Positions 41,565 to 49,730 of a stretch of 60,948 nucleotides of DNA are shown piece by piece. The number at the start of each line of letters is the position of its first letter. The stretch's first letter is position 1. Source of the DNA: Lactobacillaceae bacterium AF64-9pH9TA (GTDB lineage Bacteria; Bacillota; Bacilli; Lactobacillales; Lactobacillaceae); the NCBI GenBank assembly GCA_027681045.1, contig JAQDCK010000010.1:1-60948 (forward strand), written 5' to 3'. The translations under genes and the position numbers were made by a program. A model generated the notes under the pieces. The model saw only the letters and a list, made by a program, of their open reading frames with translations. It was not told the DNA's origin and made no database searches.

Positions 41565-43157
41565 GTGTATATATTAGTGAAAAAGCAGTTTATCTATCAT
41601 GTAAAAAATGCTAAGCTTGTCGTTCTATTGCTGATACTGTCGGTTTCTGTAGGATCAGCAACATACATCCAATTCCTAAAAGGGCAAATGTTCCAGCAAG
41701 CCGTATCTGGCAAAAGCTCCCAGTTGTTAGTCAGCTTCTTATTGTTCGCGCTGGTAATGACGCTTGAGGTTTCCTTCTACTACGTAGAATGGCAGTATGA
41801 AAACAAACTGGTTTCAGAGACCTTCTTTGAGTTAAAGAAGTCTGTTTTAAGTACTGTTACTAAATTCAAGCCATATAAGCAGGCTAGTTCAGACAAAGAG
41901 GCTACTCAGCTCTTAACCAATTCTATCGACAGCCTGGAGTATCCATACTATAACGCGTGGTTTGATAATCTTTACCTATCTCTTAGGGTTATTTTTGTCT
42001 TTGTATCTGTAGTCTCAATCAACTGGATTATAGCCATTATCATTCTGGCGCTCATGTTCATTCCTCTGGGCGTAACCCAAGCGTTCAAAGAGAATATTTC
42101 CAAGCTGAACAAGAAGTATATGGATCAAGTAGGGGTGAATCTAAAGAAATACGAAGACATTATTTCAAACATTCTTCCAGTTCACATTTTTAACCTTCGC
42201 TCTTTTGTTCTGAAAAATGCTCAAGCATCACTTGAAATTGAACGTAATTTGAAAAGAAGCTCAAAAGGTAAGCAATACGCGCTTAATGCTTCATACTCCT
42301 TTATCTCCTATTTTTCCAGTTTTGTAGTTTTAGTTTTCTCTTTGCTGCTAGTCAGCCATGGCAAATTAGGACTGTCTTCAGTAATCACCCTGCTCGGTCT
42401 AGTCGATCAGCTCAGCATGCCTATTCTTTCCTTATCTCGCAACAGTTCTTCAATAAACAGCACCAAGGCGGTAAGAACTGATATCGATCAATACGTGCTT
42501 CAGAATGCCAGTGCTAACCGTAAGTCAATTTCATTTTCCAAGAAAATTTCTTTGGAAAATGTGGAAGTTCAATTATCCAACCAAGAAGTCTCATACCGAG
42601 ATATGCAATTCGACTTCGGTCATAGCTACATCATCCGTGGTAAAAGCGGGGTCGGGAAAACTTTGTTCCTGCATTTGCTGACCGGCCTGCAGCCTTACGC
42701 TAGCGGAGACATTGCATACGACAACGCTCCACTTGGGCAAGCCGCCGATAAAAACGTCTTTCAGGACATCCGTTTTGTGCAAGCGGAGAATACCCTATTC
42801 AATGGCTCAGTTCTTGAAAATATATTTTTTGACCGCACACCTTCAGATGATGAATTAGCATTATGTGCCAAACTATTGAAAAAGAGCACACTAGATTCAG
42901 CTGATGCTGCAAGTATCTCAACAGGTGAAAAGAGAAGAGTCCTTCTGCTTAGAGGGTTACTGTCAAACAGCAGAACCCTTATCTTTGATGAACCTACCGC
43001 GAACCTTGATGCAAATACCAGTGCTGTTTTCTGGGATATGCTCTTTGACTGGTTCAATCAAGGCAATCGAACGATGATTATCGTGTCACACACCATTGAC
43101 GAAACCAACCTCAATCGCTTTGACAAGCAGCTAGATTTTAACTCACTGATCAATTAG
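41565..43157 (+). CDS. ABC exporter half-transporter (ATPase-permease fusion), AT-rich
   Basis: 530 residues from GTG 41565; GTG 41577 is an alternative and neither has a strong ribosome site. Residues 1-310 hold six membrane segments, residues 330-530 the ATPase: GKSGVGKT near 362, Q-loop VQAEN, a diverged signature ISTGEKRRV, Walker B RTLIFDEPTANLDAN and switch SHTID. There is no C39 peptidase domain. The protein is related in layout to peptide or lipid exporters and would work as a dimer. Base composition is clearly more AT-rich than both neighbours and an exact 20-bp repeat brackets the gene, pointing to insertion. Substrate unknown. Confidence 0.85.
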   Translation: MYILVKKQFIYHVKNAKLVVLLLILSVSVGSATYIQFLKGQMFQQAVSGKSSQLLVSFLLFALVMTLEVSFYYVEWQYENKLVSETFFELKKSVLSTVTKFKPYKQASSDKEATQLLTNSIDSLEYPYYNAWFDNLYLSLRVIFVFVSVVSINWIIAIIILALMFIPLGVTQAFKENISKLNKKYMDQVGVNLKKYEDIISNILPVHIFNLRSFVLKNAQASLEIERNLKRSSKGKQYALNASYSFISYFSSFVVLVFSLLLVSHGKLGLSSVITLLGLVDQLSMPILSLSRNSSSINSTKAVRTDIDQYVLQNASANRKSISFSKKISLENVEVQLSNQEVSYRDMQFDFGHSYIIRGKSGVGKTLFLHLLTGLQPYASGDIAYDNAPLGQAADKNVFQDIRFVQAENTLFNGSVLENIFFDRTPSDDELALCAKLLKKSTLDSADAASISTGEKRRVLLLRGLLSNSRTLIFDEPTANLDANTSAVFWDMLFDWFNQGNRTMIIVSHTIDETNLNRFDKQLDFNSLIN

Positions 43158-43177
43158 CTTTTTACAAGACTCTGCTT

Positions 43178-43197
43178 ATTTTTGCCAAGCTAAAAAG
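43178..43197. repeat. 20-bp direct repeat, right copy
   Basis: Exact second copy of ATTTTTGCCAAGCTAAAAAG (first at 41317). Confidence 0.85.
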
Positions 43198-43221
43198 CCC
43201 CGACTCTGGCCGAGGCTTTTT
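43192..43221. terminator. Terminator of the ABC exporter gene
   Basis: AAAAAGCC pairs with GGCTTTTT around a GC-rich loop; it can also serve the convergent ClC gene. Confidence 0.75.
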
Positions 43222-43238
43222 CTGATGCATTTTCTTCT

Positions 43239-44777
43239 TTATTCTTTGGCTTCCTGCAGGCTGGCCAGTTTGTCATAGACCAGGCCCCGCTGGTTTTCAT
43301 CGATTTCCAAGACTAAAAGGTCGCCGGCTAGCAACTTGGTATTCCCATCAGGGATAATGTCCTTTTGCCCCCGGTGAATAACCTTGACCAGAGTCCGGTC
43401 CGGCCAGGCAATCTCCTTGACCTGGTGGTCAGCCAATTGGCTGCCTTCATAGATGGAGATAGTCAATTGGTCAGCTTCCCCGACATAGTCATTGTCTTCT
43501 TTGGTCTGCATCCGGCCAGCCAGGCTTTCATAAATCGGCTCCCCGCCCAGCAATTCGTTGACGATGTAGGCAACAACTGAGACCACGGCCAAAGGCATGA
43601 GGTGCAGCAGCGACCCGACCATTTCCGCGATCAGCATGATGGCAGTAAACGGTGAACGGACAATAGCCGCGAATAATCCTGCCATGGAGAAGATGACCAA
43701 ATTGACGACCAATTTCTGGTCCAAGAGGCCCAGGCCCACCATAAACTGGCCATAGACCGCGCCCAGAAGCGCCCCCATGGTCAAGATTGGCAAGAAGATC
43801 CCGCCCGGCAGACCAGAATCATAGGAAATAATAGAAAAGCTGATCCGCAAAAGGAAGATTAAGGCCAGGATCCCAGTGACATTCATTTGGTTCAAGCTGA
43901 GAATCAAGTTATTCCCCCCGCCGACATAGCCTGGGAAGTAGTACATGACCGGTACCAAGATAAGTGCCGGGATGATCCCATGCAGCCAACGCGGAAGGAC
44001 AGGGATTTTTTGATAAACGTGGCTGACATTAAGCAAGCCCCACTGGTACAGTCGCCCGATCAAGCCCAGAAAGGCCCCCAGCAAGAGCAAGTGCCAGTAC
44101 TGGAGGATGGGGAAACTGTGCTTGTAGTCAATCGCTAAGACCGGGGTCTGGCCAAAGACATTGGAGACCACAAAGTTGGCCATGATGGCGCCAGCTAAGG
44201 CGTTCAGCCAGACCCGGGGTGAAAAGTTGTGAAAGACTTCTTCAATGATGAACATGGCCCCGCCCAAAGGCGCGCCAAAGGCCGCGGACAAGCCGCTGGC
44301 CGCCCCGGTTGCCAGGAGGACTCTGGAGTCAGTTTTGGAGGCCTTGAAGCCCTGGGCTACCCCCTGGCCGATTGTTGACCCTAGTTGAATTGACGGGCCT
44401 TCCCGGCCTAAAAAGAGCCCTGAGCCAATGGATAAAACCCCGCCGATGAACTTCCGCCAAAGGATCGGCCACCAGGCCAGTTGCAGCTTCCCCTGCAGCT
44501 GGAGTTCAACTTCAGGAATCCCGGAGCCACCAGCATGAGGCTGCTGCTTGACTAAGAAGCCAGCCACGATCACGCTGGCTAAAGCCCCCGCGGCTAAGAG
44601 CCACAAGAGGGCCGGATTGGCGTGGGCTGCCTGGTAGCCTTTCTGCCACATGGCCAGGGTCTGCCCGATCAGCCAGCGGAAGCTGCCGACAACAATGCCG
44701 GCCACCAGCCCCACGACCAGGGCTTCAAATAATAAGCGCAGGTTGGATTTGCGCGTTTGTCTGTCTTCACTCTCCAT
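43239..44777 (-). CDS. ClC-family chloride channel/antiporter with TrkA-C domain
   Basis: 512 residues from ATG 44777, preceded by AGGTGGGTAAAAATCGT; an earlier ATG at 44816 lacks good spacing. Selectivity-filter motifs are all present: GGSGIPEVE, GREGPSIQLG (with the gating glutamate) and GGIFLPILTMGA. After about 12-18 helices, residues 430-505 form a cytosolic TrkA-C-like ligand domain (EIAWPDRTLVKVIHRGQKDIIPDGNTKLLAGD). Probable Cl-/H+ exchange in acid resistance. Confidence 0.9.
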   Translation of the reverse strand: MESEDRQTRKSNLRLLFEALVVGLVAGIVVGSFRWLIGQTLAMWQKGYQAAHANPALLWLLAAGALASVIVAGFLVKQQPHAGGSGIPEVELQLQGKLQLAWWPILWRKFIGGVLSIGSGLFLGREGPSIQLGSTIGQGVAQGFKASKTDSRVLLATGAASGLSAAFGAPLGGAMFIIEEVFHNFSPRVWLNALAGAIMANFVVSNVFGQTPVLAIDYKHSFPILQYWHLLLLGAFLGLIGRLYQWGLLNVSHVYQKIPVLPRWLHGIIPALILVPVMYYFPGYVGGGNNLILSLNQMNVTGILALIFLLRISFSIISYDSGLPGGIFLPILTMGALLGAVYGQFMVGLGLLDQKLVVNLVIFSMAGLFAAIVRSPFTAIMLIAEMVGSLLHLMPLAVVSVVAYIVNELLGGEPIYESLAGRMQTKEDNDYVGEADQLTISIYEGSQLADHQVKEIAWPDRTLVKVIHRGQKDIIPDGNTKLLAGDLLVLEIDENQRGLVYDKLASLQEAKE

Positions 44778-44855
44778 ACGATTTTTACCCACCTTTTTTT
44801 GTATATAAAAAAGCATAACCCTTTTAGGCGGACATGTAAAATCTACTTTATCTCG

Positions 44856-45650
44856 TCAAGGCTTCATAAGCTTGGCCAGCCGATAGTCATGTTCCAGCAT
44901 GAGCGTCTTCATCTGCTTCTGCCGGCCGGCTCCGTACTCTTTGACATCCCCATTCACGAAAGAGACTAGGTGGCGGCGCAGATCGATGGCTTCGATATTG
45001 TCCGGGTTGACCAGGCAAGACTGGCTGATTTTCTCCAAGAGGGGATTTTCCTTGGCGCACTGGCTGAGGCTGCCAAGGAACTGGGCTTCACCGGCCTGCT
45101 TGACGATCAAGAGCTTGTGGGGCGTCAAGGTGGTCGTGATATAGACCAGGTCGGTTAATCTGATGTTTTTGATCTGCCGGCCCACCCGGTAGGAAAAAGT
45201 CAGCTGCTTGGCTACAGAATCCTTATGCAGCTGATCCAAAGCCACTTCCACGGTCTCCACGATCCGCCGGCGCTGGGCCACGGGATCCGCGCCTTTGACG
45301 ATGTAGTCAACCGGCCCCAGCCGGCGGCGGTAGGTGATGATCGACAGGTCGGAATGGCTGGTCAGAAAAATGATCTGGGCCCGGTCGTCCTGCTTTTTGA
45401 TCAGTTCTGCCAGGTCAAAGCCGTTATCCGCGTCCACTTCCTGGCCCAATTCCACGTCTAAAAAGTAGATGCCGCCATCTGCCGGGTGACTTAAGAGGTA
45501 TGCCTTGGCGTCTTGGTAATTGCCTTGGCTGGCCAGGTCAAAGCGAATTTTTTCTTCATCTGACAGGATCTGTTCCGCCCGCTTCAAGGTATCGGTGACC
45601 TGGGCGATCTGGTCTGGATCGTCATCACAAATAAATACAGGGTAGCTCAT
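44856..45650 (-). CDS. LytTR response regulator of the lanthipeptide locus
   Basis: 264 residues. Receiver domain 1-130 with FICDDDPDQI and the phospho-site in GGIYFLDVELGQE near Asp 65; LytTR domain 150-260 with SYRVGRQIKNIRLTDLVYITTTLTPHKLLIVKQ and KISQSCLVNPDNIEAIDLRRHLVSFVNGD. Close to the regulator at 18542 along its length. The ATG overlaps the kinase stop as ATGA. As last gene of the lanA-lanT-lanKC-lanA-kinase operon, it probably drives the operon promoter in response to the exported peptide. Confidence 0.92.
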   Translation of the reverse strand: MSYPVFICDDDPDQIAQVTDTLKRAEQILSDEEKIRFDLASQGNYQDAKAYLLSHPADGGIYFLDVELGQEVDADNGFDLAELIKKQDDRAQIIFLTSHSDLSIITYRRRLGPVDYIVKGADPVAQRRRIVETVEVALDQLHKDSVAKQLTFSYRVGRQIKNIRLTDLVYITTTLTPHKLLIVKQAGEAQFLGSLSQCAKENPLLEKISQSCLVNPDNIEAIDLRRHLVSFVNGDVKEYGAGRQKQMKTLMLEHDYRLAKLMKP

Positions 45651-47002
45651 ATTTCTTCCTCCACATTTTCCGGCAGCAGGGTTAGGCTGAAGTTGAACCA
45701 GCCGCCCTCTGGCCCGTAGTCCAGCAGCATTTGTTCATCATGCTGGCTAACGATTTCTTTGACATTGGCCAAGCCAAGGCCAGCGTGCGCTTCTTTTGTC
45801 GTGTAGCCCGCCTGGGCCAATTGGTCAGAGTCGGCCACGGGCCCGCCAATTCGGTTTCTGATCATGAATTCAAAGTCACCGCCTTCCTGGTAGTACATGG
45901 CCTCCACCCGTCCCTGGCCGCCCAGGGCTTCCAGCTGCTGACTGGCTTCAATGGCATTGTCAAAAGCAATGCCGATAATCCGCACCAGGTCCAGGAGATT
46001 AGTTTGAGGGATCTGGCTGATTTCGGGCTCGCAGCCGAAACTATAGTCAATCTTTTCATTATAGAGCTTGGCCAGCTTGGCGATGGCGATGCTCTTCAGT
46101 TCAGGAATCTTGACGTGGTTGACGTCGGGGTATTTGCGCAAGGCCTTTTGGTCAAACTGGCTGCTGGTGTATTTTTCCAGCTCTTCTACCAGGGCCTGGC
46201 TTCCCCCTTTTTCCGCGCTGACCTTGAGACTGAGCAGGATGTTCTGGTAGTCGTGCTTGAAGCGGCGGAGCTCGTCTTCGTTTTGGTCCAGATAGTCCGC
46301 GTATTCCTTCAGCTGCTCATTTTCCTTGACCAGCAATTGCTTTTGCCGGGCCAGGGCTTCCTGCTTCTGCTGGTCTAAAAGCTGACGCTGGATGTGGACG
46401 ATTTCCCGGTAGATCACCGCCAGAAAAATCGCCTGAAAGATCAACAGGAAGAAGAAGAGAAGGACTACTTCGGTTGGCTTTTTATCATCAAGAATATAGA
46501 CCCCGATCGCGCAGCAGACAAAGTAGAGATAAGCCAGGAGGCTGACCAGAATACCGCTGTTAACGTCCGTCAGCAGGGAAGTGATCCGCTGGCGCTGCCA
46601 GATTAGCAAGGCCAGGGCGGCCAGAGGCAGCAGCAAGTTCATGAAGGCGTCAAAGTAGAAGTAGCTTGGCAAAGGCAGGAGGCTGACCAGGACTTTCATA
46701 CTGAGCTGGATGACCAGGCTGATGATGCCAAAAAGCAGGCCAGCCCCTAGCAGCTGACGGAAGCGGCCAGCTTTTTTCAGCAAATAGAAGTAGCCGCAAA
46801 ACAGCAGAATCTCCAGCCCTGTTTCGTAAATCAGGCTGCTGTAGGTCTGAAAATTGGATAAAGCCACGGACAATACGGCTTCAAGGGCCAGCAAAAACAG
46901 CCAGTCAAGCTTGCTGGGCTTGATCTGGGCAAACAGGCAGAAGAGCCAGATATCAACCACGGCACTGAAAATCATCACTAGAATTTGTAAAAACAGGGTC
47001 AT
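45647..47002 (-). CDS. AgrC-like sensor kinase of the lanthipeptide locus
   Basis: 451 residues. Six or seven membrane segments (1-210), then a charged coiled coil (215-265) and a GHKL kinase core: phospho-His in LRRFKHDYQNILLSL, N box RIIGIAFDNAIEASQQ, G box KEAHAGLGLANVKEI. Agr-type kinases recognise small cyclic peptides outside the cell, which fits the cyclised peptide predicted for the adjacent precursor gene. ATG behind GAAAGGAGGCAGCCA, 72 bases after the precursor stop. Paralogue at 19307. Confidence 0.92.
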   Translation of the reverse strand: MTLFLQILVMIFSAVVDIWLFCLFAQIKPSKLDWLFLLALEAVLSVALSNFQTYSSLIYETGLEILLFCGYFYLLKKAGRFRQLLGAGLLFGIISLVIQLSMKVLVSLLPLPSYFYFDAFMNLLLPLAALALLIWQRQRITSLLTDVNSGILVSLLAYLYFVCCAIGVYILDDKKPTEVVLLFFFLLIFQAIFLAVIYREIVHIQRQLLDQQKQEALARQKQLLVKENEQLKEYADYLDQNEDELRRFKHDYQNILLSLKVSAEKGGSQALVEELEKYTSSQFDQKALRKYPDVNHVKIPELKSIAIAKLAKLYNEKIDYSFGCEPEISQIPQTNLLDLVRIIGIAFDNAIEASQQLEALGGQGRVEAMYYQEGGDFEFMIRNRIGGPVADSDQLAQAGYTTKEAHAGLGLANVKEIVSQHDEQMLLDYGPEGGWFNFSLTLLPENVEEEI

Positions 47003-47074
47003 TGGCTGCCTCCTTTCAAAGCTGGCAAGAACGACGAAAAGAGCCTGGTTTCTTTGCCAAACTCTTTGCGGGGA

Positions 47075-47230
47075 TCAATCATTTCCGATATTTTCTCCAA
47101 TGCAGATAAAGGAATAGTCCTTTCCACTTTTGCTGGCGTAGCCCACGTGCAGTTTGCTATGCCGCGTGCTTTTTTCTATATCATGGCCAAGATTTTCGCA
47201 AAAGTGCTCCAGGCCTAAAATAAAGTTCAT
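47075..47230 (-). CDS. Class III lanthipeptide-type precursor peptide A1
   Basis: A 51-residue gene, ATG 47230, six bases after GGAGG and 10 bases after the LanKC stop. Leader starts MNFILGLEHFCENL, an amphipathic helix with the hydrophobic spacing used by LanKC enzymes. The C-terminal part reads ASKSGKDYSFICIGENIGND. Ser 40 and Cys 43 are three apart and could form a lanthionine ring (Ser-Phe-Ile-Cys); Ser 33/35 upstream could be additional dehydration sites. It shares NFIL at the start, YSFIC in the core and a final Asn-Asp with precursor A2, although the central parts differ, so common descent and processing are likely. Confidence 0.75.
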   Translation of the reverse strand: MNFILGLEHFCENLGHDIEKSTRHSKLHVGYASKSGKDYSFICIGENIGND

Positions 47231-47240
47231 CGTTTGCCTC

Positions 47241-49730
47241 CTAAAAAAGCTGCCAGTTCTTGGCCTGGACGAGGGGCAGCCAGAGGCTGGCGTCGTTTCG
47301 CGCGATTCCCTCCAACAGCAGCAAAACTCCGCTTGCCCCCGCGGCCAGGTCCATCGAGCAGCGATAGCCACGGGAAGAAGCCACTAAAGTTCCCTCTTCC
47401 TTTGGCAGTAAATAATTGTTAAGCAGGCGGATTTTTGCTCCCAGCTCCTTCTTCCGGCCCAAGGCCAGGTCTGGCAGCATTAAGCCGGCATAGCCGGTAA
47501 ATAAGCCGCCCATGTAGCTGCAGAAGCTGTCCAGCGTTTCCGCTGCTTGAATAATGATTTTCTGATATCTGTCCTCTTCCGGCTCGTCTTGGGCGATTGC
47601 CGCCAAGACCAGGGCCAGGCCAGCCGTTCCGTTTGCCAGATAAGGCATCCGCCGGCCATCCTCTGCCAAAAATACATGCTGGTCCACTTGCACTAAATCT
47701 TTTTCCAGCAAGGCATCCAGCCCGTTTTTGGCTTCTTCTTTAAAACTATCTTCTTCTAAAAACTTTCCCAGCTTCCATAAGGCAAGAATTGCCCCCAATT
47801 GGCCAGTCATCAGGCCCGCGGTTGGCATTTTCTGATAGCCAGCCGCGATTTCTCTTCCTATTTTAATCAACTCAGCTGTTTTCGCCAGACCTTCTTCCTT
47901 AGCCAGGGCGATTTTGGCCAAGGTGATTCCCGTGAGGCCAGATCTTAGAGACAAGTCAGCACTGCTTCCTTGGGCTGACCAGATCAACTGCCGGCCCCAG
48001 GCCTTGTCCCCTAACTCATAAACGATTCCGCCCAGGCCTGCCTTTCCGGTAAACAAGCCGGCAGCAGATATTTTCTCTGCTCCCTGCTTTTTCAGCCAGG
48101 CTAAAAATTTCTTCTTCTCTGCCAGCTCCCCCCGTCTAGCCAAAAGAAGGCCGTAGCCCAAGGCACCGTTGTCGACCGTCAGCCGCTGGTCCGGATCTTC
48201 TAAGAGGGGCAAGTCCCCCTTGATCAAGTTCGGACTCTGCCAGTCAGCTTTTATTCCCCGGGAAATATTTCCCCGCAGGTCGTTCAAACCAGGCCAGACT
48301 TCCTTTTGCCCATAATCGTTTTCTTTCCCTAACAGGGGGCACTTGGGCAAGAGCTCCTGCCGCAAGTTTTCCAAATAGTCCCCTGCTTCTTTTGAAAAAT
48401 ACCGGCGCAGGTTCAAGTCCTGCATCGGCCAGCTCGCTCTGGCCCGGTTGCTGATCGGCAGAAAAATTGACCGGATGCTTTGGTAGAGGGCGTATAAGTC
48501 AGCCTGCTCATAATTTTCAAGAGCCAGGTCACTGAAGCCGGCGGTCATGATCCCTGGATCATAAGGCTGGGTCAGTTCCGCGGCGGCTTCAAAGTCGATC
48601 AGCTTGACCTCGCCATCTTCCGTAATCATGACATTGTCGGCCTGCAGGTCACCGATGGCGACTCCTTGCTCATGCACGTGGGCCACGGCCTGGCGGAGCT
48701 TTTCCGCTATCTGCAGGCTTTTAGCCACGTAGGCTGCCCGCTTTTCCGGGTAGAAAGGATAGTTTTCAGCTGCATAGTCCCCCAAAGTCTGCCCGGAAAC
48801 ATAATCTTCAACCAAATAGGCGTGAATCCAGGCTTGAAAGTCCTCCCTACCATCTACCACTTCCGGCACCTTTGCCAATTTCTTCAACCAGCCCGCTTCT
48901 TTTTGGATCCGGCTGAAGGCATCCTGGCCATGGCCATCCAGACCCACGGCCGGTCGGCCTTCCTTGATCACGTAATTTTTGCCATTTTTCTGGGCTAAAT
49001 AGACACCGCCGCCATTGCTGAAGTGGAGGGCCTCCTTGATCTGGTAAGCAGTTAATTTGCTGATCTCTGCTCCTTTGACTTGATAGTTATCTCTTACTAG
49101 TTCAGCTGGCTCTTGCACAAAATCCGGCTGATAATAATAAGGACAGCGCTGGTCCTCCTGCCAGCTGCCGTCTGGCGCCTGCAGGCAGCAGCATTTTTGT
49201 CCGGAAATTTCTTTAACTATTTCCTTGAAGGCGCCGTAACGGTAGTAAACCGGACTGGCTTGCCAGCGGCGGTCGCTCAAGATATAAGGGCCAGGAGCAA
49301 AATCCTTTAGCAAAGCCGCTAAGGCAAAAACTGTCTGGACGAATTCCCCTTCATCTTCCGGATAAATGGTGATATATTTCCCGCTAGCTGCCCGGTCAGC
49401 ATACTTGGCATTTTTTAACAGCCAAGCCCGTCTTGACCAGGTCACTTTGAAGGACAACAGGTGAGCAAAACAGTAATGGCTGACCAAATCCAGCATCCCC
49501 TGCTCCTGCCCCAAGGTTACGGATAGATGAATCTTCCAGCCCTGCTGGGCCAAGGGCCGGGGACTGAGGCAACAGTGCCAGTCTCCCTGGTAAAAGTTTT
49601 GCCAATCTGCTGGCGGGCTGCAGGTAAATTCATGACCATTCTCTTCAGTTGCATCCAGCTCATAATAATCGCTGTCTGCCTGCATATAGGGCTGGTAATC
49701 TTGTGCTTGATAGTCCGTTTTTTCTTTCAC
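47241..49730 (-). CDS. Class III lanthipeptide synthetase (LanKC)
   Basis: 829 residues, three domains. Lyase-type N-terminal part (1-210) with SDRRWQASPVYYRYGAF near 152-168; kinase (about 215-500) with Lys 256 (YVIKEG), catalytic loop HEQGVAIGDLQADN (Asp 361, Asn 366) and DFE (379-381) instead of DFG, as usual in LanKC/LanL; LanC-like cyclase (about 515-829) with repeated Gly-rich helices (GLFTGKAGLGGIVYELG, GLMTGQLGAILALWKLG, GLFTGYAGLMLPDLALG). The Cys/His zinc ligands of LanC and LanL are absent, which defines class III. The enzyme phosphorylates Ser/Thr, eliminates phosphate and lets Cys add. GTG start overlaps the exporter stop. Confidence 0.9.
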   Translation of the reverse strand: MKEKTDYQAQDYQPYMQADSDYYELDATEENGHEFTCSPPADWQNFYQGDWHCCLSPRPLAQQGWKIHLSVTLGQEQGMLDLVSHYCFAHLLSFKVTWSRRAWLLKNAKYADRAASGKYITIYPEDEGEFVQTVFALAALLKDFAPGPYILSDRRWQASPVYYRYGAFKEIVKEISGQKCCCLQAPDGSWQEDQRCPYYYQPDFVQEPAELVRDNYQVKGAEISKLTAYQIKEALHFSNGGGVYLAQKNGKNYVIKEGRPAVGLDGHGQDAFSRIQKEAGWLKKLAKVPEVVDGREDFQAWIHAYLVEDYVSGQTLGDYAAENYPFYPEKRAAYVAKSLQIAEKLRQAVAHVHEQGVAIGDLQADNVMITEDGEVKLIDFEAAAELTQPYDPGIMTAGFSDLALENYEQADLYALYQSIRSIFLPISNRARASWPMQDLNLRRYFSKEAGDYLENLRQELLPKCPLLGKENDYGQKEVWPGLNDLRGNISRGIKADWQSPNLIKGDLPLLEDPDQRLTVDNGALGYGLLLARRGELAEKKKFLAWLKKQGAEKISAAGLFTGKAGLGGIVYELGDKAWGRQLIWSAQGSSADLSLRSGLTGITLAKIALAKEEGLAKTAELIKIGREIAAGYQKMPTAGLMTGQLGAILALWKLGKFLEEDSFKEEAKNGLDALLEKDLVQVDQHVFLAEDGRRMPYLANGTAGLALVLAAIAQDEPEEDRYQKIIIQAAETLDSFCSYMGGLFTGYAGLMLPDLALGRKKELGAKIRLLNNYLLPKEEGTLVASSRGYRCSMDLAAGASGVLLLLEGIARNDASLWLPLVQAKNWQLF

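Noticed and set aside
47241..49730. Class II (LanM) or class IV (LanL) synthetase
   Set aside because: There is a kinase-type central domain rather than a LanM dehydratase, and the cyclase lacks the Cys/Cys/His zinc ligands required for LanL.
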